The notes beneath the pieces were generated by a model. That model ran no database searches, was not told the DNA's origin, and saw only the letters and a program-made list of their open reading frames with translations. Below are positions 43,599-53,139 of a stretch of DNA of 64,000 nucleotides, piece after piece. The position numbers and the translations under genes were made by a program. Location of the stretch: positions 224,346-288,345 of the forward strand of contig JAGKWU010000005.1 of the NCBI GenBank assembly GCA_021151695.1, written 5' to 3'. Origin of the DNA: Cellvibrionaceae bacterium. Its GTDB lineage: Bacteria > Pseudomonadota > Gammaproteobacteria > Pseudomonadales > Cellvibrionaceae. Each line of letters starts with the position of its first letter. The stretch's first letter is position 1.

Positions 43599-43607
43599 TT
43601 ATTTTTC

Positions 43608-46421
43608 TTAACCCGCAACCGCTTGTTTAAGCCCAAACACTTCATCCAGGTCGCGACCTTCCCCCCAGGCCAGTACATCGTCAATAGCGCTGTTAAGTGA
43701 ATTGATGGCGGCAACGGCGTTGTCGATTTCGCGCGCCTGCAAGAGTTTGTCTAAAAATCCACTGATACTTTTCAAGCGTGGTACACCGCAGTAGCAACTG
43801 CTGCCGTAGAGACGATGAACAAGTTCGGTAAAGGCTGTGTAGTCATCATCCGTAATGGCTTGATTGATTTGCTCTTTTTCGCCGGGTAAACCATCGAGCA
43901 TCATGCGCAGCATGTCGCGAGCGAGCAGGGGTTTGTTATTGGCAAGCTTCAGGCAAAGGGTGACGTCCACCGAGCTGTTGGCTTCGGGATTTTTTTCTTT
44001 TAGCGAAAGCTTTTCTTGCTCTGCACGGTGGTCCTGGGCAATCACAACTTCTTTTTTGCCGCTCAGTGAGGCCCAGCGGTTGATGATGTGGGCCAGCTGC
44101 ATTTCACTCACAGGTTTGCTAATACAATCATCCATGCCCGCAATGAGCAGCTCGGCTTTTTGCTCTGTCAGCGAATGGGCGGTCAGTGCAATTATAGGTG
44201 TGCGCACACCATCTTTTTGTAATTCGCGGATGTGCTTCGTGGTTTGAAAACCATCCATTCCCGGCATTTGTATATCCATAAAAATAACATCGAATTGCTG
44301 CTGCTTGCAGGCATCTATGGCCTGTAAGCCGTTGCTGGCTTGCACAACTTGGGTGTTGAGTCCGCGCAATAATTCCGAGGCTAATTGCAGGTTGGCAGGG
44401 TTGTCGTCTACCAGCAACACGGAGGCGCTTGGTGCATTGCTGTGTTGGGTTGCAGGTGCGGCGCTGCTGATTTCACTGCGACTGATATCGAGCGTATCGC
44501 ACAAGGTGCTGAGCAGCGTGTCGTAAGCCAATGGTTTGTTGATAAAAATAGTATGCGCGTTGTTGCCATTGCTGCGCAGCAAACGTTGATGCGCCTGGGT
44601 GCAGCAGGCGATGACTTTGCAATTGAATTCTTCCGCCAGCTGTTCGCAAATATTGTTGAGCAGTGACGGCTGGATTTTACGTTCGTTAGGCGCTATATCC
44701 AGAATAAGTAAATCAAAAGGCGAGCTGGTGTAAGCCTGGCGAATACTGGGGAATATATCGTGGATTTCTTCAATAGTCTGGTGTGCCATTTGCCATTCGT
44801 CGAGCAGCGCCTGCAATTGTTCCAGGCTGGCGGGATTGCTGCCGCAGAGCAGGGTGCGGTAACCCTCCAGGCGCGGTGGCTGGGCATTAATGGTGTGCTT
44901 CTTGTCTATGCCCAGGCGTGCGGTAAACCAGAACGTTGAGCCCTTATCCAATTCGCTGTCCACACCAATCTCACCTTGCATGCGCTCAACCAACCCCTTA
45001 CAAATCGCAAGGCCCAAGCCGGTGCCGCCCTGTTCGCGCGTGGTGGAAGTATCTGTTTGCGAGAAAGGTTTAAACAAATCGTTTTGCTGTTCGAGGGTGA
45101 GACCGCGTCCTTCGTCAGTCACACTGATTTTTAACATCAAATGCGTTTCCTGACGCGCAATGGTCGTAACACGCACGGTGATATTACCTTGCTCACTAAA
45201 TTTAATTGCATTGCTGGTGATGTTGGATAAAACCTGCTTGAAGCGCAGTGAGTCGCCGAGCAACTGGCTTGGAATATCCTTGTCAACATAAGCGATAAGT
45301 TGCAAATTTTTCTCATGGGCATCGTGTGAAAGAATATGCAAGGTTTCATCAATGGTTTGACGCAACGGCAGCGGCGCGTATTCGAGTGTCAGCTTGCCGG
45401 CTTCAATTTTGGAAAAGTCGAGAATACCGTTGATGACGGTCAGCAGGTTCTGGGCAGAATCGCGAATGGTGTTGAGGTACTCCGCTTGCTGCTCATCAAT
45501 ATCGGTTTTTAATGCGAGGCCCACAAAGCCCAGGATACCGTTGAGCGGCGTGCGAATTTCGTGGCTGGTGTTGGCGAGGAATTCGGATTTAATACGGCTA
45601 CCTTCAATCGCTTCTTTACGCGCAATATCCAGCTCGACGTTTTTGATCTCGATGGTTTCGAGGGTTTCAATCAAATCCTGTGTGGATTGCTCGATATGAT
45701 TTTGCAGATCCTGTTGGGCGGCATCCATAAAATCTGCCATGGTATTGATAGAGCTACCCAGCTCGGCGAATTCGCGATTTTCCTGGGGCCCCACGCGGTG
45801 ATGTAATTCACCCAGTGCCAAACGGTTGATGACTTCGCGAATCTGGTTAAGTGGTGTTGTGAGGTTTTTGTAGAGGCGCGTCGCCAGCCAGGCGGCAACT
45901 AACAGGCAAGCGATGGTAATCGCCAGGGTGATTAAAATAACCTGGTAGTGGATCACCATATAGGGTGAGGCCAGCATTTCCACTTCAACCCAGCCGATGG
46001 GTTTCAAACCTTCTTTATTGACGATGGGGTGAGAAAAAATAATCGAACGGCGCGTTTCGCGGCGCACTGGCTCCAGGCTGTTGGGTGAGAGGCCCACATC
46101 CGTTATGGGTAAAAATTCCGGGCCGCTGTGGAGCGATTCGCCGCTGGCATCCAGGTGGACATGGAGCGCGCGTATGTAGGGATCTTCCAGCGAGCCATCC
46201 ATCAACGCTTGCACTAATACTTTGTCGTTCTGGATGATGGGCGTATACAGCAACTGCGCCGTTTTGCGAGTCATGGCGGTGCCGCGCATATCGACAAATT
46301 TGGCCAGCTCATACAAGCAGAAAGAGACCAGGCAGGCTGCCAGCAGAAGAATCAGGGCAATGGCGGGGGCAAAAATCAATTGCCCCACATTGTGTTTAAT
46401 ACTTTTCGATGCGCTCGACAT
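43608..46421 (-). CDS. gacS: Hybrid sensor kinase GacS/BarA
   Basis: 937 residues from the ATG at 46419-46421 (MSSASKSIKHNVGQ), preceded by AAGGA. Membrane segments lie at about 15-37 and 160-185, enclosing a periplasmic sensor domain; HAMP follows (about 186-240). HisKA has His in LANTSHEIRTPLNG, then a HATPase_c domain (TRDEGRGL-type TDEGRGLTLEQQ, GGTGLGLAICKG). A degenerate receiver-like segment (about 525-650) precedes a full receiver (ASVLLVDDN..., Asp in VIFMDIQMPGMDG) and a C-terminal HPt domain (His in ELVHRLYGSS). It should phosphorylate the regulator GacA/UvrY, controlling Rsm/Csr small RNAs. The neighbour cysM is divergent, as in Pseudomonas. Confidence 0.94.
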   Translation of the reverse strand: MSSASKSIKHNVGQLIFAPAIALILLLAACLVSFCLYELAKFVDMRGTAMTRKTAQLLYTPIIQNDKVLVQALMDGSLEDPYIRALHVHLDASGESLHSGPEFLPITDVGLSPNSLEPVRRETRRSIIFSHPIVNKEGLKPIGWVEVEMLASPYMVIHYQVILITLAITIACLLVAAWLATRLYKNLTTPLNQIREVINRLALGELHHRVGPQENREFAELGSSINTMADFMDAAQQDLQNHIEQSTQDLIETLETIEIKNVELDIARKEAIEGSRIKSEFLANTSHEIRTPLNGILGFVGLALKTDIDEQQAEYLNTIRDSAQNLLTVINGILDFSKIEAGKLTLEYAPLPLRQTIDETLHILSHDAHEKNLQLIAYVDKDIPSQLLGDSLRFKQVLSNITSNAIKFSEQGNITVRVTTIARQETHLMLKISVTDEGRGLTLEQQNDLFKPFSQTDTSTTREQGGTGLGLAICKGLVERMQGEIGVDSELDKGSTFWFTARLGIDKKHTINAQPPRLEGYRTLLCGSNPASLEQLQALLDEWQMAHQTIEEIHDIFPSIRQAYTSSPFDLLILDIAPNERKIQPSLLNNICEQLAEEFNCKVIACCTQAHQRLLRSNGNNAHTIFINKPLAYDTLLSTLCDTLDISRSEISSAAPATQHSNAPSASVLLVDDNPANLQLASELLRGLNTQVVQASNGLQAIDACKQQQFDVIFMDIQMPGMDGFQTTKHIRELQKDGVRTPIIALTAHSLTEQKAELLIAGMDDCISKPVSEMQLAHIINRWASLSGKKEVVIAQDHRAEQEKLSLKEKNPEANSSVDVTLCLKLANNKPLLARDMLRMMLDGLPGEKEQINQAITDDDYTAFTELVHRLYGSSCYCGVPRLKSISGFLDKLLQAREIDNAVAAINSLNSAIDDVLAWGEGRDLDEVFGLKQAVAG

Positions 46422-46612
46422 GGTGAGTCCTTTAAAAGGTGTCGCTATTGCGTAAGTTTTTGTTATGTGGATATGAAAAGGCACTGCCGCCCTGTAGTTT
46501 TGGGCGTTAGAATAGCCGCCCTTTAAGGGACTGTACATTGTGAGCCCTTATTCATTTAATGCTGTGTCATGTCGCGCTTTGTTGCGCTTCCAAGATTTTG
46601 CTTGAGGTTGTT

Positions 46613-47500
46613 ATGGATTTTCCCACCATCGAAGCTTTTGTTGGCAACACCCCACTGGTGCGCTTGCAGCGCCTGCCGGGTGAGACCAGCAACACCATTC
46701 TGGTAAAGCTCGAAGGCAACAATCCTGCCGGTTCAGTAAAAGATCGTCCAGCCATGTCTATGATCCAGGAAGCCGAAGCCCGCGGTGATATTAGACCGGG
46801 CGATACCTTGATCGAAGCCACCAGCGGCAATACAGGTATAGCACTGGCCATGGCTGCTGCCATCAAAGGCTATCGCATGATTCTGATCATGCCCGACAAC
46901 TCCACCGCTGAACGTAAAGCTGCCATGACGGCCTATGGAGCCGAACTGATTCTGGTTACCAAAGAGCAGGGCATGGAAGGTGCGCGCGATCTGGCGTTGT
47001 CCATGCAGGCCGAAGGCAAAGGCAAGGTGCTCGACCAATTTGGCAATGGCGATAATCCGCTGGCCCACTATCGCACTACTGGCCCCGAAATCTGGCAACA
47101 ATCGCGCGGCCTTATTACTCATTTCGTTAGCTCTATGGGTACCACCGGTACCATCATGGGCTGCTCCCGCTATTTAAAAGAAAAAAATCCTGACATCAAA
47201 ATCATAGGCTTACAGCCGGACGAAGGGGCAAGTATCCCCGGCATTCGTCGCTGGCCTGAGGCCTACCTGCCCAAAATCTACGACAAAAGCCGTGTGGACG
47301 AAATTGTCGGAATGTCGCAACAGGAAGCCGAAGACTGCATGCGTGATCTCGCCCGGAGAGAGGGGATCTTTTGCGGTGTTTCATCCGGTGGAGCTGTAGC
47401 GGCGGCCCTGCGTTTAAGCAAGCAGGTGGAGAACGCAGTCATAGTGGCAATTATCTGTGATAGGGGAGACAGGTACCTGTCATCTGGCATTTTTAATTAG
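46613..47500 (+). CDS. cysM: Cysteine synthase B
   Basis: 295 residues from the ATG at 46613 (MDFPTIEAFVGNTPLVRLQR), with TTGAGG upstream. The PLP lysine is in NNPAGSVKDRPA (Lys43). The substrate loop is EATSGNTGIAL, the phosphate-binding loop SSMGTTGTIMG, and the C-terminal Ser region FCGVSSGGAVAAAL. It makes cysteine from O-acetylserine and sulfide or thiosulfate. Confidence 0.95.
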   Translation: MDFPTIEAFVGNTPLVRLQRLPGETSNTILVKLEGNNPAGSVKDRPAMSMIQEAEARGDIRPGDTLIEATSGNTGIALAMAAAIKGYRMILIMPDNSTAERKAAMTAYGAELILVTKEQGMEGARDLALSMQAEGKGKVLDQFGNGDNPLAHYRTTGPEIWQQSRGLITHFVSSMGTTGTIMGCSRYLKEKNPDIKIIGLQPDEGASIPGIRRWPEAYLPKIYDKSRVDEIVGMSQQEAEDCMRDLARREGIFCGVSSGGAVAAALRLSKQVENAVIVAIICDRGDRYLSSGIFN

Positions 47501-47629
47501 CTGCGGCGTTTTTTAACTAATTTCTGATTTCTTGTCATCCAGGTTTCTTCTGGATGGCGCGTTGCTGTGCGCGTTTTGCGCGTAACCGCTACTGGAAATC
47601 GGGCAAATAATAATGATTCAGGAGTGATT

Positions 47630-49090
47630 ATGTTTCAGCGACTTTTATTGATCGCCGTGTTGGCAATGTTACAAGCTTGTGGTGGCGGTGGTTCGGGTTC
47701 CAAGGATTCCAATCCCCCGGCGACGAGCGTGGCGACGAGCACGGCAACCAGCTCAAGCACATCGACAAGTACCAGCTCTTCCACCAGTTCATCGTCCAAA
47801 ACTTCAAGCTCAATTGCCAGCTCCTCCAGTACACCGGCATTCTTTCCTGCGGGTACGGCGGAGACCTTGCCGGTGTTGGATCTCAATACCGACGGTAGTG
47901 CACCCATCGTATCCAAAGAGGATTACATCAAAGGCAGCTTCGTGCTTTCAGGTACGGGCCTGACTCCTGCCAGCGGTACGTTGGAAGTTCGCGGTCGCGG
48001 TAACTCCACGTGGGCCTGGCCGAAAAAACCTTATCGCCTCAAGCTGACCACATCTACCTCACTGCTGGGAATGCCGGCCAGCAAGCATTGGGTTTTGCTG
48101 GCTAACTACGCCGACAAAACCCTGATGCGCAACGATATAGCCTTTATGTTCAGCAATAGCGTCGGATTGGAATACACGGTGCGTAACCAGTATGTCGAGC
48201 TGAATCTCAATGGCGTCTACCAAGGCGTTTATCAGCTGGCGGAACATATTCGTGTTGATAAAAATCGCGTGAACATCCCCGAATTGAAAGTGGGTGATAC
48301 GGGGGCAGACAAAGTATCTGGCGGCTATCTGCTTGAGGTGGATTTCCGTCATAGCAAACAGTGGTGTGTAGGTAACACTTGGGAAAGCTTTTGCGTCAAT
48401 GGCGAAAATACGCTGCTGAAAACCGATTACTGTATCGAGTCCAGCCACGGCATGCAGCCTTTCTGCGTGGATACACCAGAAACCCTGGTAGACGATGCCT
48501 GGAGCGCCCAGCGCGATTACATCACCAAATACATTAAAGACACAGAGGCGGCGCTGTTCGGCTCCAACTTCAAAGATCCAGATACTGGCTATGCGGCTTA
48601 TCTGGATGTGGATTCAGTGATCAATTACTTCCTGGTCAACGAATTGTTGCGCAATGTGGATGGTGCGGTGTCCAGCTTCTATATGTACAAAAAGCGCGAT
48701 GGCAAACTCTTCTTCGGTCCTGTGTGGGATTTCGATTTGTCCATGGGCAATGCGGGTTACGACAACGCCAACAATCCTGTTGGCTGGCATATCCACGACA
48801 AGCCCTGGTTTGATCGCTTGTTCCAGGACCCGGCCTTCACCGCCAAGGTAAAAGCCCGCTGGCAAACGCTCAAAGCTGACGGCAAATTACAGCAGATACT
48901 CGACTATGCCCAAGCTCGCGCTGTCTGGCTGGACAAGCAGCAACAGAAGAACTTTATGACCTGGTCAATCACTGACTTTGAAGGTTGGATTATGCACATG
49001 GCACTGGGTACTTACTCCGCCGAGTTTAACCAAATGGTGCTCTGGCAAACCCAGCGTATCCAATGGATGGATACCCAATTCGGCAATTGA
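47630..49090 (+). CDS. CotH-like kinase-fold lipoprotein with serine-rich linker
   Basis: 486 residues from the ATG at 47630 (MFQRLLLIAVLAMLQACGGGG), with AGGAG upstream and lipobox LQAC. Residues about 25-70 are a Ser/Thr linker typical of Cellvibrio secreted enzymes. The CotH domain starts with LEVRGRGNSTWAWPKKPYRLKL and contains NYADKTLMRNDIAF, LNLNGVYQGVYQLAEHIRVDKNRV and the signature VINYFLVNELLRNVDGAVSSFYMY...GPVWDFDLSMGN. CotH proteins can be protein kinases; others occur in cell-wall or cellulosome settings. It may be a surface lipoprotein in polysaccharide use. The target is unknown. Confidence 0.9.
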   Translation: MFQRLLLIAVLAMLQACGGGGSGSKDSNPPATSVATSTATSSSTSTSTSSSTSSSSKTSSSIASSSSTPAFFPAGTAETLPVLDLNTDGSAPIVSKEDYIKGSFVLSGTGLTPASGTLEVRGRGNSTWAWPKKPYRLKLTTSTSLLGMPASKHWVLLANYADKTLMRNDIAFMFSNSVGLEYTVRNQYVELNLNGVYQGVYQLAEHIRVDKNRVNIPELKVGDTGADKVSGGYLLEVDFRHSKQWCVGNTWESFCVNGENTLLKTDYCIESSHGMQPFCVDTPETLVDDAWSAQRDYITKYIKDTEAALFGSNFKDPDTGYAAYLDVDSVINYFLVNELLRNVDGAVSSFYMYKKRDGKLFFGPVWDFDLSMGNAGYDNANNPVGWHIHDKPWFDRLFQDPAFTAKVKARWQTLKADGKLQQILDYAQARAVWLDKQQQKNFMTWSITDFEGWIMHMALGTYSAEFNQMVLWQTQRIQWMDTQFGN

Positions 49091-49116
49091 TTTGTCCTTG
49101 ATGTCCCTTCTTTGAC

Positions 49117-49150
49117 GCCGCCACCAGGGATTAAGCCACCTGGCGGCGGC
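49117..49150 (+). terminator. Hairpin after CotH-like gene
   Basis: GCCGCCACCAGG and CCTGGCGGCGGC with one mismatch, 10-base loop, then TCTTTCCTCTGTTT. A strong stem but an imperfect T-run. Confidence 0.55.
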
Positions 49151-49275
49151 TCTTTCCTCTGTTTACCCATATTTGCACTAAAATTTGCAGCTGCTGCCTG
49201 CGGATTTCCTTTAAAATGCGCGGCCGGTTTTGGGGGGGCCCAAAGCTGCCTATTTCCTATCTACAAGAGCGTCAC

Positions 49276-50769
49276 ATGTCCAACCGCAATGGTCCTTCTA
49301 AGGGTGGTTTTAAAGGTGGTTCTTCCGGCAAAGGGAAATCATCCGGTTCGCGCCTCGGCCAAAAGCCCCGTGCCAGCCAGCCAGCTGACAAACCTTTCGC
49401 CTTCGAAACCGATGATCGCCCGCGTATGAATGCGCCGCGCAAAGAGCGCCAGGCTCAACCCCTGGACGATATGCGCATGGGCGAATTTGTGGTGGATCGC
49501 CTCGGCCACGACGGCCGTGGTATTGCGAGCTGGAACGGCAAAACCCTGTTTATCAAAGGCGCTTTGCCCGGGGAGCGGGTGAGTGCGCGTCTGGTGCGCG
49601 ACCACAGCCGCTATACGGAAGCGCGCATCGACAAATTGCTGGAGCCGTCGCCCGAGCGCGTGACGGCACCTTGCCCACATTTCGCCAATTGCGGCGGCTG
49701 CCAGTTGCAGCATCTGCCGGTCGACCAGCAGTTGGTTTTCAAACAAAAAGCCGTGCTGGACCAGCTTGAACTCTGGGGCGGCGTTAAACCCAAGCGTGTG
49801 TTGCCACCCATTACGTCATCGGATCGAGGTTACCGTCGCTGCGCCAGAGTTGGCGTTAGCTATGGGGACGGAGGTGAGGTTACGCTCGGTTTTCGCCAAC
49901 AAAACAGCCATCAGCTCGTTGATATCGATAGTTGCCTGGTACTGGCGCCTGAGCTGGAGCGCTTGCTGCAACCACTCAAAAGCTGGCTCGCCAGCCTTGA
50001 TTCTCCAGCGGTTACCCATATAGAGCTGCTGCAATCGGCGGACATAAGCGCGCTGGTGCTGCGCCATGTCGAGCCACTGACTGCCGCCGATCTGGCTGGG
50101 CTGAAAAACCTGGCCAGTGCCCAGGCATTTACCACCTGGCTGCAACCGGGCGAAGCCAGTGATTTGCGTGATCTTGATGGCCAGCCGGTCAATCCGCGTC
50201 TGACATATGAATTGCCCGAATTCGATCTATCCCTGCGTTTCCACCCGCAGGATTTCATCCAGGTAAATCCCGAAGTGAATGCGCGCATGGTCGCACAGGC
50301 CATTGAGCTGCTGTCCTTGAAAGGCAGTGAGCGGGTGCTGGATCTGTTCTGCGGTATTGGCAATTTCACCCTGCCACTGGCGCGCCGCTGTGCCCAGGTT
50401 ATCGGTATTGAAGCGGTGGATTCCATGGTGGCGCGCGGACGCGAAAATGCCGCTGCCGAAGGCATAGCCAATGCAGAATTTATGGCGGCAGACCTGCTCA
50501 AATTGAGCGAGCACCGCCTGCAGCAAACCTGTGGCAAAGTCGATGCAGTACTGCTGGATCCTCCACGCGATGGCGCCAAAGAAATCATTTCGAAGCTGGG
50601 GCAACTTTCACCCAAGCGGATTGTCTACGTCAGTTGCAATCCGGCCACCCTGGCTCGCGATGCCAAGGTGCTGGCAGAAGCGGGATATCAACTAGACTCT
50701 GTGGGCGTGCTGGATATGTTCCCCCACACGTCCCATGTTGAATCCATGGCGTTGTTTGTGCGCCGCTAG
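49276..50769 (+). CDS. rlmD: 23S rRNA (uracil-1939-C5) methyltransferase RlmD
   Basis: 497 residues from the ATG at 49276 (MSNRNGPSKGG). A low-complexity basic N-terminus (Gly/Ser/Lys-rich, about 1-65) precedes a TRAM domain (about 66-125). Fe-S cluster cysteines lie in CPHFANCGGCQLQ (about 133-145). The SAM motif is VLDLFCGIGNFTLPLA, the catalytic DPPRDGAKE region follows, and the nucleophile Cys is in YVSCNPATLARD. It methylates U1939 of 23S rRNA. The N-terminal extension is longer than in E. coli. It lies upstream of relA, as in Pseudomonas. Confidence 0.95.
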   Translation: MSNRNGPSKGGFKGGSSGKGKSSGSRLGQKPRASQPADKPFAFETDDRPRMNAPRKERQAQPLDDMRMGEFVVDRLGHDGRGIASWNGKTLFIKGALPGERVSARLVRDHSRYTEARIDKLLEPSPERVTAPCPHFANCGGCQLQHLPVDQQLVFKQKAVLDQLELWGGVKPKRVLPPITSSDRGYRRCARVGVSYGDGGEVTLGFRQQNSHQLVDIDSCLVLAPELERLLQPLKSWLASLDSPAVTHIELLQSADISALVLRHVEPLTAADLAGLKNLASAQAFTTWLQPGEASDLRDLDGQPVNPRLTYELPEFDLSLRFHPQDFIQVNPEVNARMVAQAIELLSLKGSERVLDLFCGIGNFTLPLARRCAQVIGIEAVDSMVARGRENAAAEGIANAEFMAADLLKLSEHRLQQTCGKVDAVLLDPPRDGAKEIISKLGQLSPKRIVYVSCNPATLARDAKVLAEAGYQLDSVGVLDMFPHTSHVESMALFVRR

Positions 50770-50784
50770 GCGGTAAACAGGGCG

Positions 50785-50850
50785 TGTGAGTCCACATAAA
50801 GCTTCGTGTTTGTCCACATAAAGCTTCGTGTGTGCCCATTTAAAGCTTGT
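50785..50850. repeat. Three tandem 22-bp repeats between rlmD and relA
   Basis: Units TGTGAGTCCACATAAAGCTTCG, TGTTTGTCCACATAAAGCTTCG and TGTGTGCCCATTTAAAGCTTGT (50785-50806, 50807-50828, 50829-50850) stand end to end just before relA. The last copy is the most diverged. They may be binding sites or simple slippage products. Confidence 0.8.
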
Positions 50851-50879
50851 AGTCACTATAAGAAGTTCGGAGCGGGTAC

Positions 50880-53126
50880 ATGGTAAAAGTCAGGCAAGAT
50901 CATCCCATTGCAGCCGATGGCCAGGTCGATATAGAGGCCTGGATCGACCGTCTTAACAGTCACCACGCCCAAACCGATGCCAGCCGCGCCGAGCTGGTGC
51001 GTGCCGCGCAAGTGAGTCTCTCACTAGTGGACATCCACAGCGAAGACGACCACAGTTGGGGCGAAGATTTCTCCTGCTTCCGCATCGGCCTGGAGATGGC
51101 CGAAATTCTCGCCGATTTACAACTCGATCAAGATGCTTTAGTTGCTGCGATTCTTTACCGCGCCGTGCGCGAAAACAAAATTACCCTCAATGAAATCCAG
51201 AGCGGCTTTGGCGATACAGTCGCCAAGCTAGTAAAAGGTGTGCTGCGCATGGCGGCCATCAGCTACCAGCGCAATGAAAATGAAGATCGCGTGCTGGGCA
51301 ACCAGGCGGAAGTACAGGCGGAAAAAATCCGCAAAATGCTGGTTGCTATGGTGGATGACGTGCGTGTTGCCCTCATCAAGCTGGCTGAGCGTACCTGCGC
51401 GATTCGCTCGGTAAAAACCGCGCCCGCCCAACGTCGTCGCCAGGTCGCACGCGAGGTTGCTGATATATACGCACCGCTCGCTCACCGTCTCGGCATCGGC
51501 CATATCAAATGGGAACTGGAAGATTTGTCCTTCCGCTACCTGGAACCGGATGAGTACAAACAAATCGCCAAGCTGCTCGACGAGCGCCGTTTGGATCGCC
51601 AGGTGTATATCGACAATATGCTAGCGATTTTGCGCGGAGAGTTGCAGGGCGCGGCGATCAATGGCGAAGTCTCCGGTCGTGCCAAACATATCTACAGTAT
51701 CTGGCGGAAAATGAAGCGGAAGGACATTCCCTTCTCACAGGTCTATGACATTCGCGCTGTACGTGTGCTTGTGCCGACGGTGCGCGATTGCTACACAGTG
51801 CTGGGGATTGTGCACAGCCTCTGGCGTAATATCCCCCACGAATTTGATGATTACATAGCCTCACCCAAAGAGAACGGTTATAGATCGCTGCACACCGCCG
51901 TGTGGGGGCCAGAAAATAAAGTGCTCGAAGTGCAAATTCGCACGTTCGAAATGCACGAGGAATCCGAACTCGGCGTTTGCGCCCATTGGCGCTACAAAGG
52001 CACAGATACGGACGCGGCTGCCGACAGTTACGAGCAAAAAATTGCCTGGTTGCGCCAAGTACTTGAATGGCATGAAGAGCTGGGTGGCGACAGCGCGCAG
52101 CTGCAAGACGATCTGCGCGCAGTGGATCAGGATCGCCTCTATATATTTACCCCCGACGGTCACGTCGTGGATTTGCCACGCACGGCCACGCCGCTGGATT
52201 TTGCTTATCGTATTCACACAGATGTGGGCCACCACTGTCGCGGTGCGAAAGTTAATAACCGCATAGTGCCGCTCAACTATCAGTTGAATAACGCGGATCA
52301 AGTTGAAATTTTGACGGGCAAACGCGAAGCGCCCAGCCGCGATTGGCTGAACCCTGCGCTGGGTTATGTCAACACCGCGCGTGCGCGTGCGAAAATCCAG
52401 CATTGGTTTAAGATGCAGGCGCGCGACCAGAATATCGCGGAGGGGCAAGCACTACTCGACCGCGAATTCAAACGCCTGGCGCTGCTCGATCTGGATTTTG
52501 AAAGCCTCGCGCGCAAACTCAAATTCAATTCGCTCGACGATTTGTACGCAGCGGTGGGCGCGAGTGATATTGGCGTGGGCCAAGTGCTCAACGCTGCGCA
52601 AAAACAATTGGACGAAGCCGATCCGCAACAGCCGCTGATTCCGTTCAAAACCAAATCGCCCGCCAAGAAAAAAGATTCGGATTTTTACATCGAAGGTGTG
52701 GGTAACTTGCTCACGCAAATCGCCAGCTGCTGTAATCCGGTTCCCGGCGATGCGATTACCGGCTATATCACCTTGGGGCGCGGCGTATCCATTCACCGCC
52801 AGGACTGCAGCAACGTTTTGCAGCTGCAAGCCGATGAACCGCAACGCATCATCAAGGTAGAGTGGGGCAACAAGCCGCAGAGCGCCTACTCGGTGGATGT
52901 CATTATCGAAGCCTATGACCGCTATGGTTTGCTGCGCGATATCACCACGCTGCTGGACAACGAGCGTATCAACATCAGCGCCCTGCAAACCCTGTCGGAC
53001 AAGCGCAAAAATACCGTGGACATGCAAGTCACCGTGGAAATTCGCAGCTTCGATGAATTGAGCCGTATTCTCACGCGCTTGAACCAGTTACCCAACATTG
53101 CTTCGGCGCGTCGTAAGCATTCGTAG
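50880..53126 (+). CDS. relA: (p)ppGpp synthetase RelA
   Basis: 748 residues, with CGGAGCG before the ATG. The N-terminal hydrolase-like region lacks the HD metal pair (AILYRAVRENK replaces LLHDVIED), so this is a synthetase-only RelA. The synthetase domain has DIRAVRVLVPTVRDCYTVLG, EFDDYIASPKENGYRSLHTA and EVQIRTFEMHEESELG. TGS (about 405-465), helical, zinc-finger/RIS (CCNPVPGDAITGYITLGRG) and ACT domains (about 670-748) follow. It senses uncharged tRNA on stalled ribosomes. Confidence 0.96.
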   Translation: MVKVRQDHPIAADGQVDIEAWIDRLNSHHAQTDASRAELVRAAQVSLSLVDIHSEDDHSWGEDFSCFRIGLEMAEILADLQLDQDALVAAILYRAVRENKITLNEIQSGFGDTVAKLVKGVLRMAAISYQRNENEDRVLGNQAEVQAEKIRKMLVAMVDDVRVALIKLAERTCAIRSVKTAPAQRRRQVAREVADIYAPLAHRLGIGHIKWELEDLSFRYLEPDEYKQIAKLLDERRLDRQVYIDNMLAILRGELQGAAINGEVSGRAKHIYSIWRKMKRKDIPFSQVYDIRAVRVLVPTVRDCYTVLGIVHSLWRNIPHEFDDYIASPKENGYRSLHTAVWGPENKVLEVQIRTFEMHEESELGVCAHWRYKGTDTDAAADSYEQKIAWLRQVLEWHEELGGDSAQLQDDLRAVDQDRLYIFTPDGHVVDLPRTATPLDFAYRIHTDVGHHCRGAKVNNRIVPLNYQLNNADQVEILTGKREAPSRDWLNPALGYVNTARARAKIQHWFKMQARDQNIAEGQALLDREFKRLALLDLDFESLARKLKFNSLDDLYAAVGASDIGVGQVLNAAQKQLDEADPQQPLIPFKTKSPAKKKDSDFYIEGVGNLLTQIASCCNPVPGDAITGYITLGRGVSIHRQDCSNVLQLQADEPQRIIKVEWGNKPQSAYSVDVIIEAYDRYGLLRDITTLLDNERINISALQTLSDKRKNTVDMQVTVEIRSFDELSRILTRLNQLPNIASARRKHS

Positions 53127-53139
53127 TAGAGAAGTTTTT

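Noticed and set aside
47537..47556. ATCCAG...CTGGAT hairpin after cysM as a terminator
   Set aside because: Short stem and no T-run; not reported as a feature.
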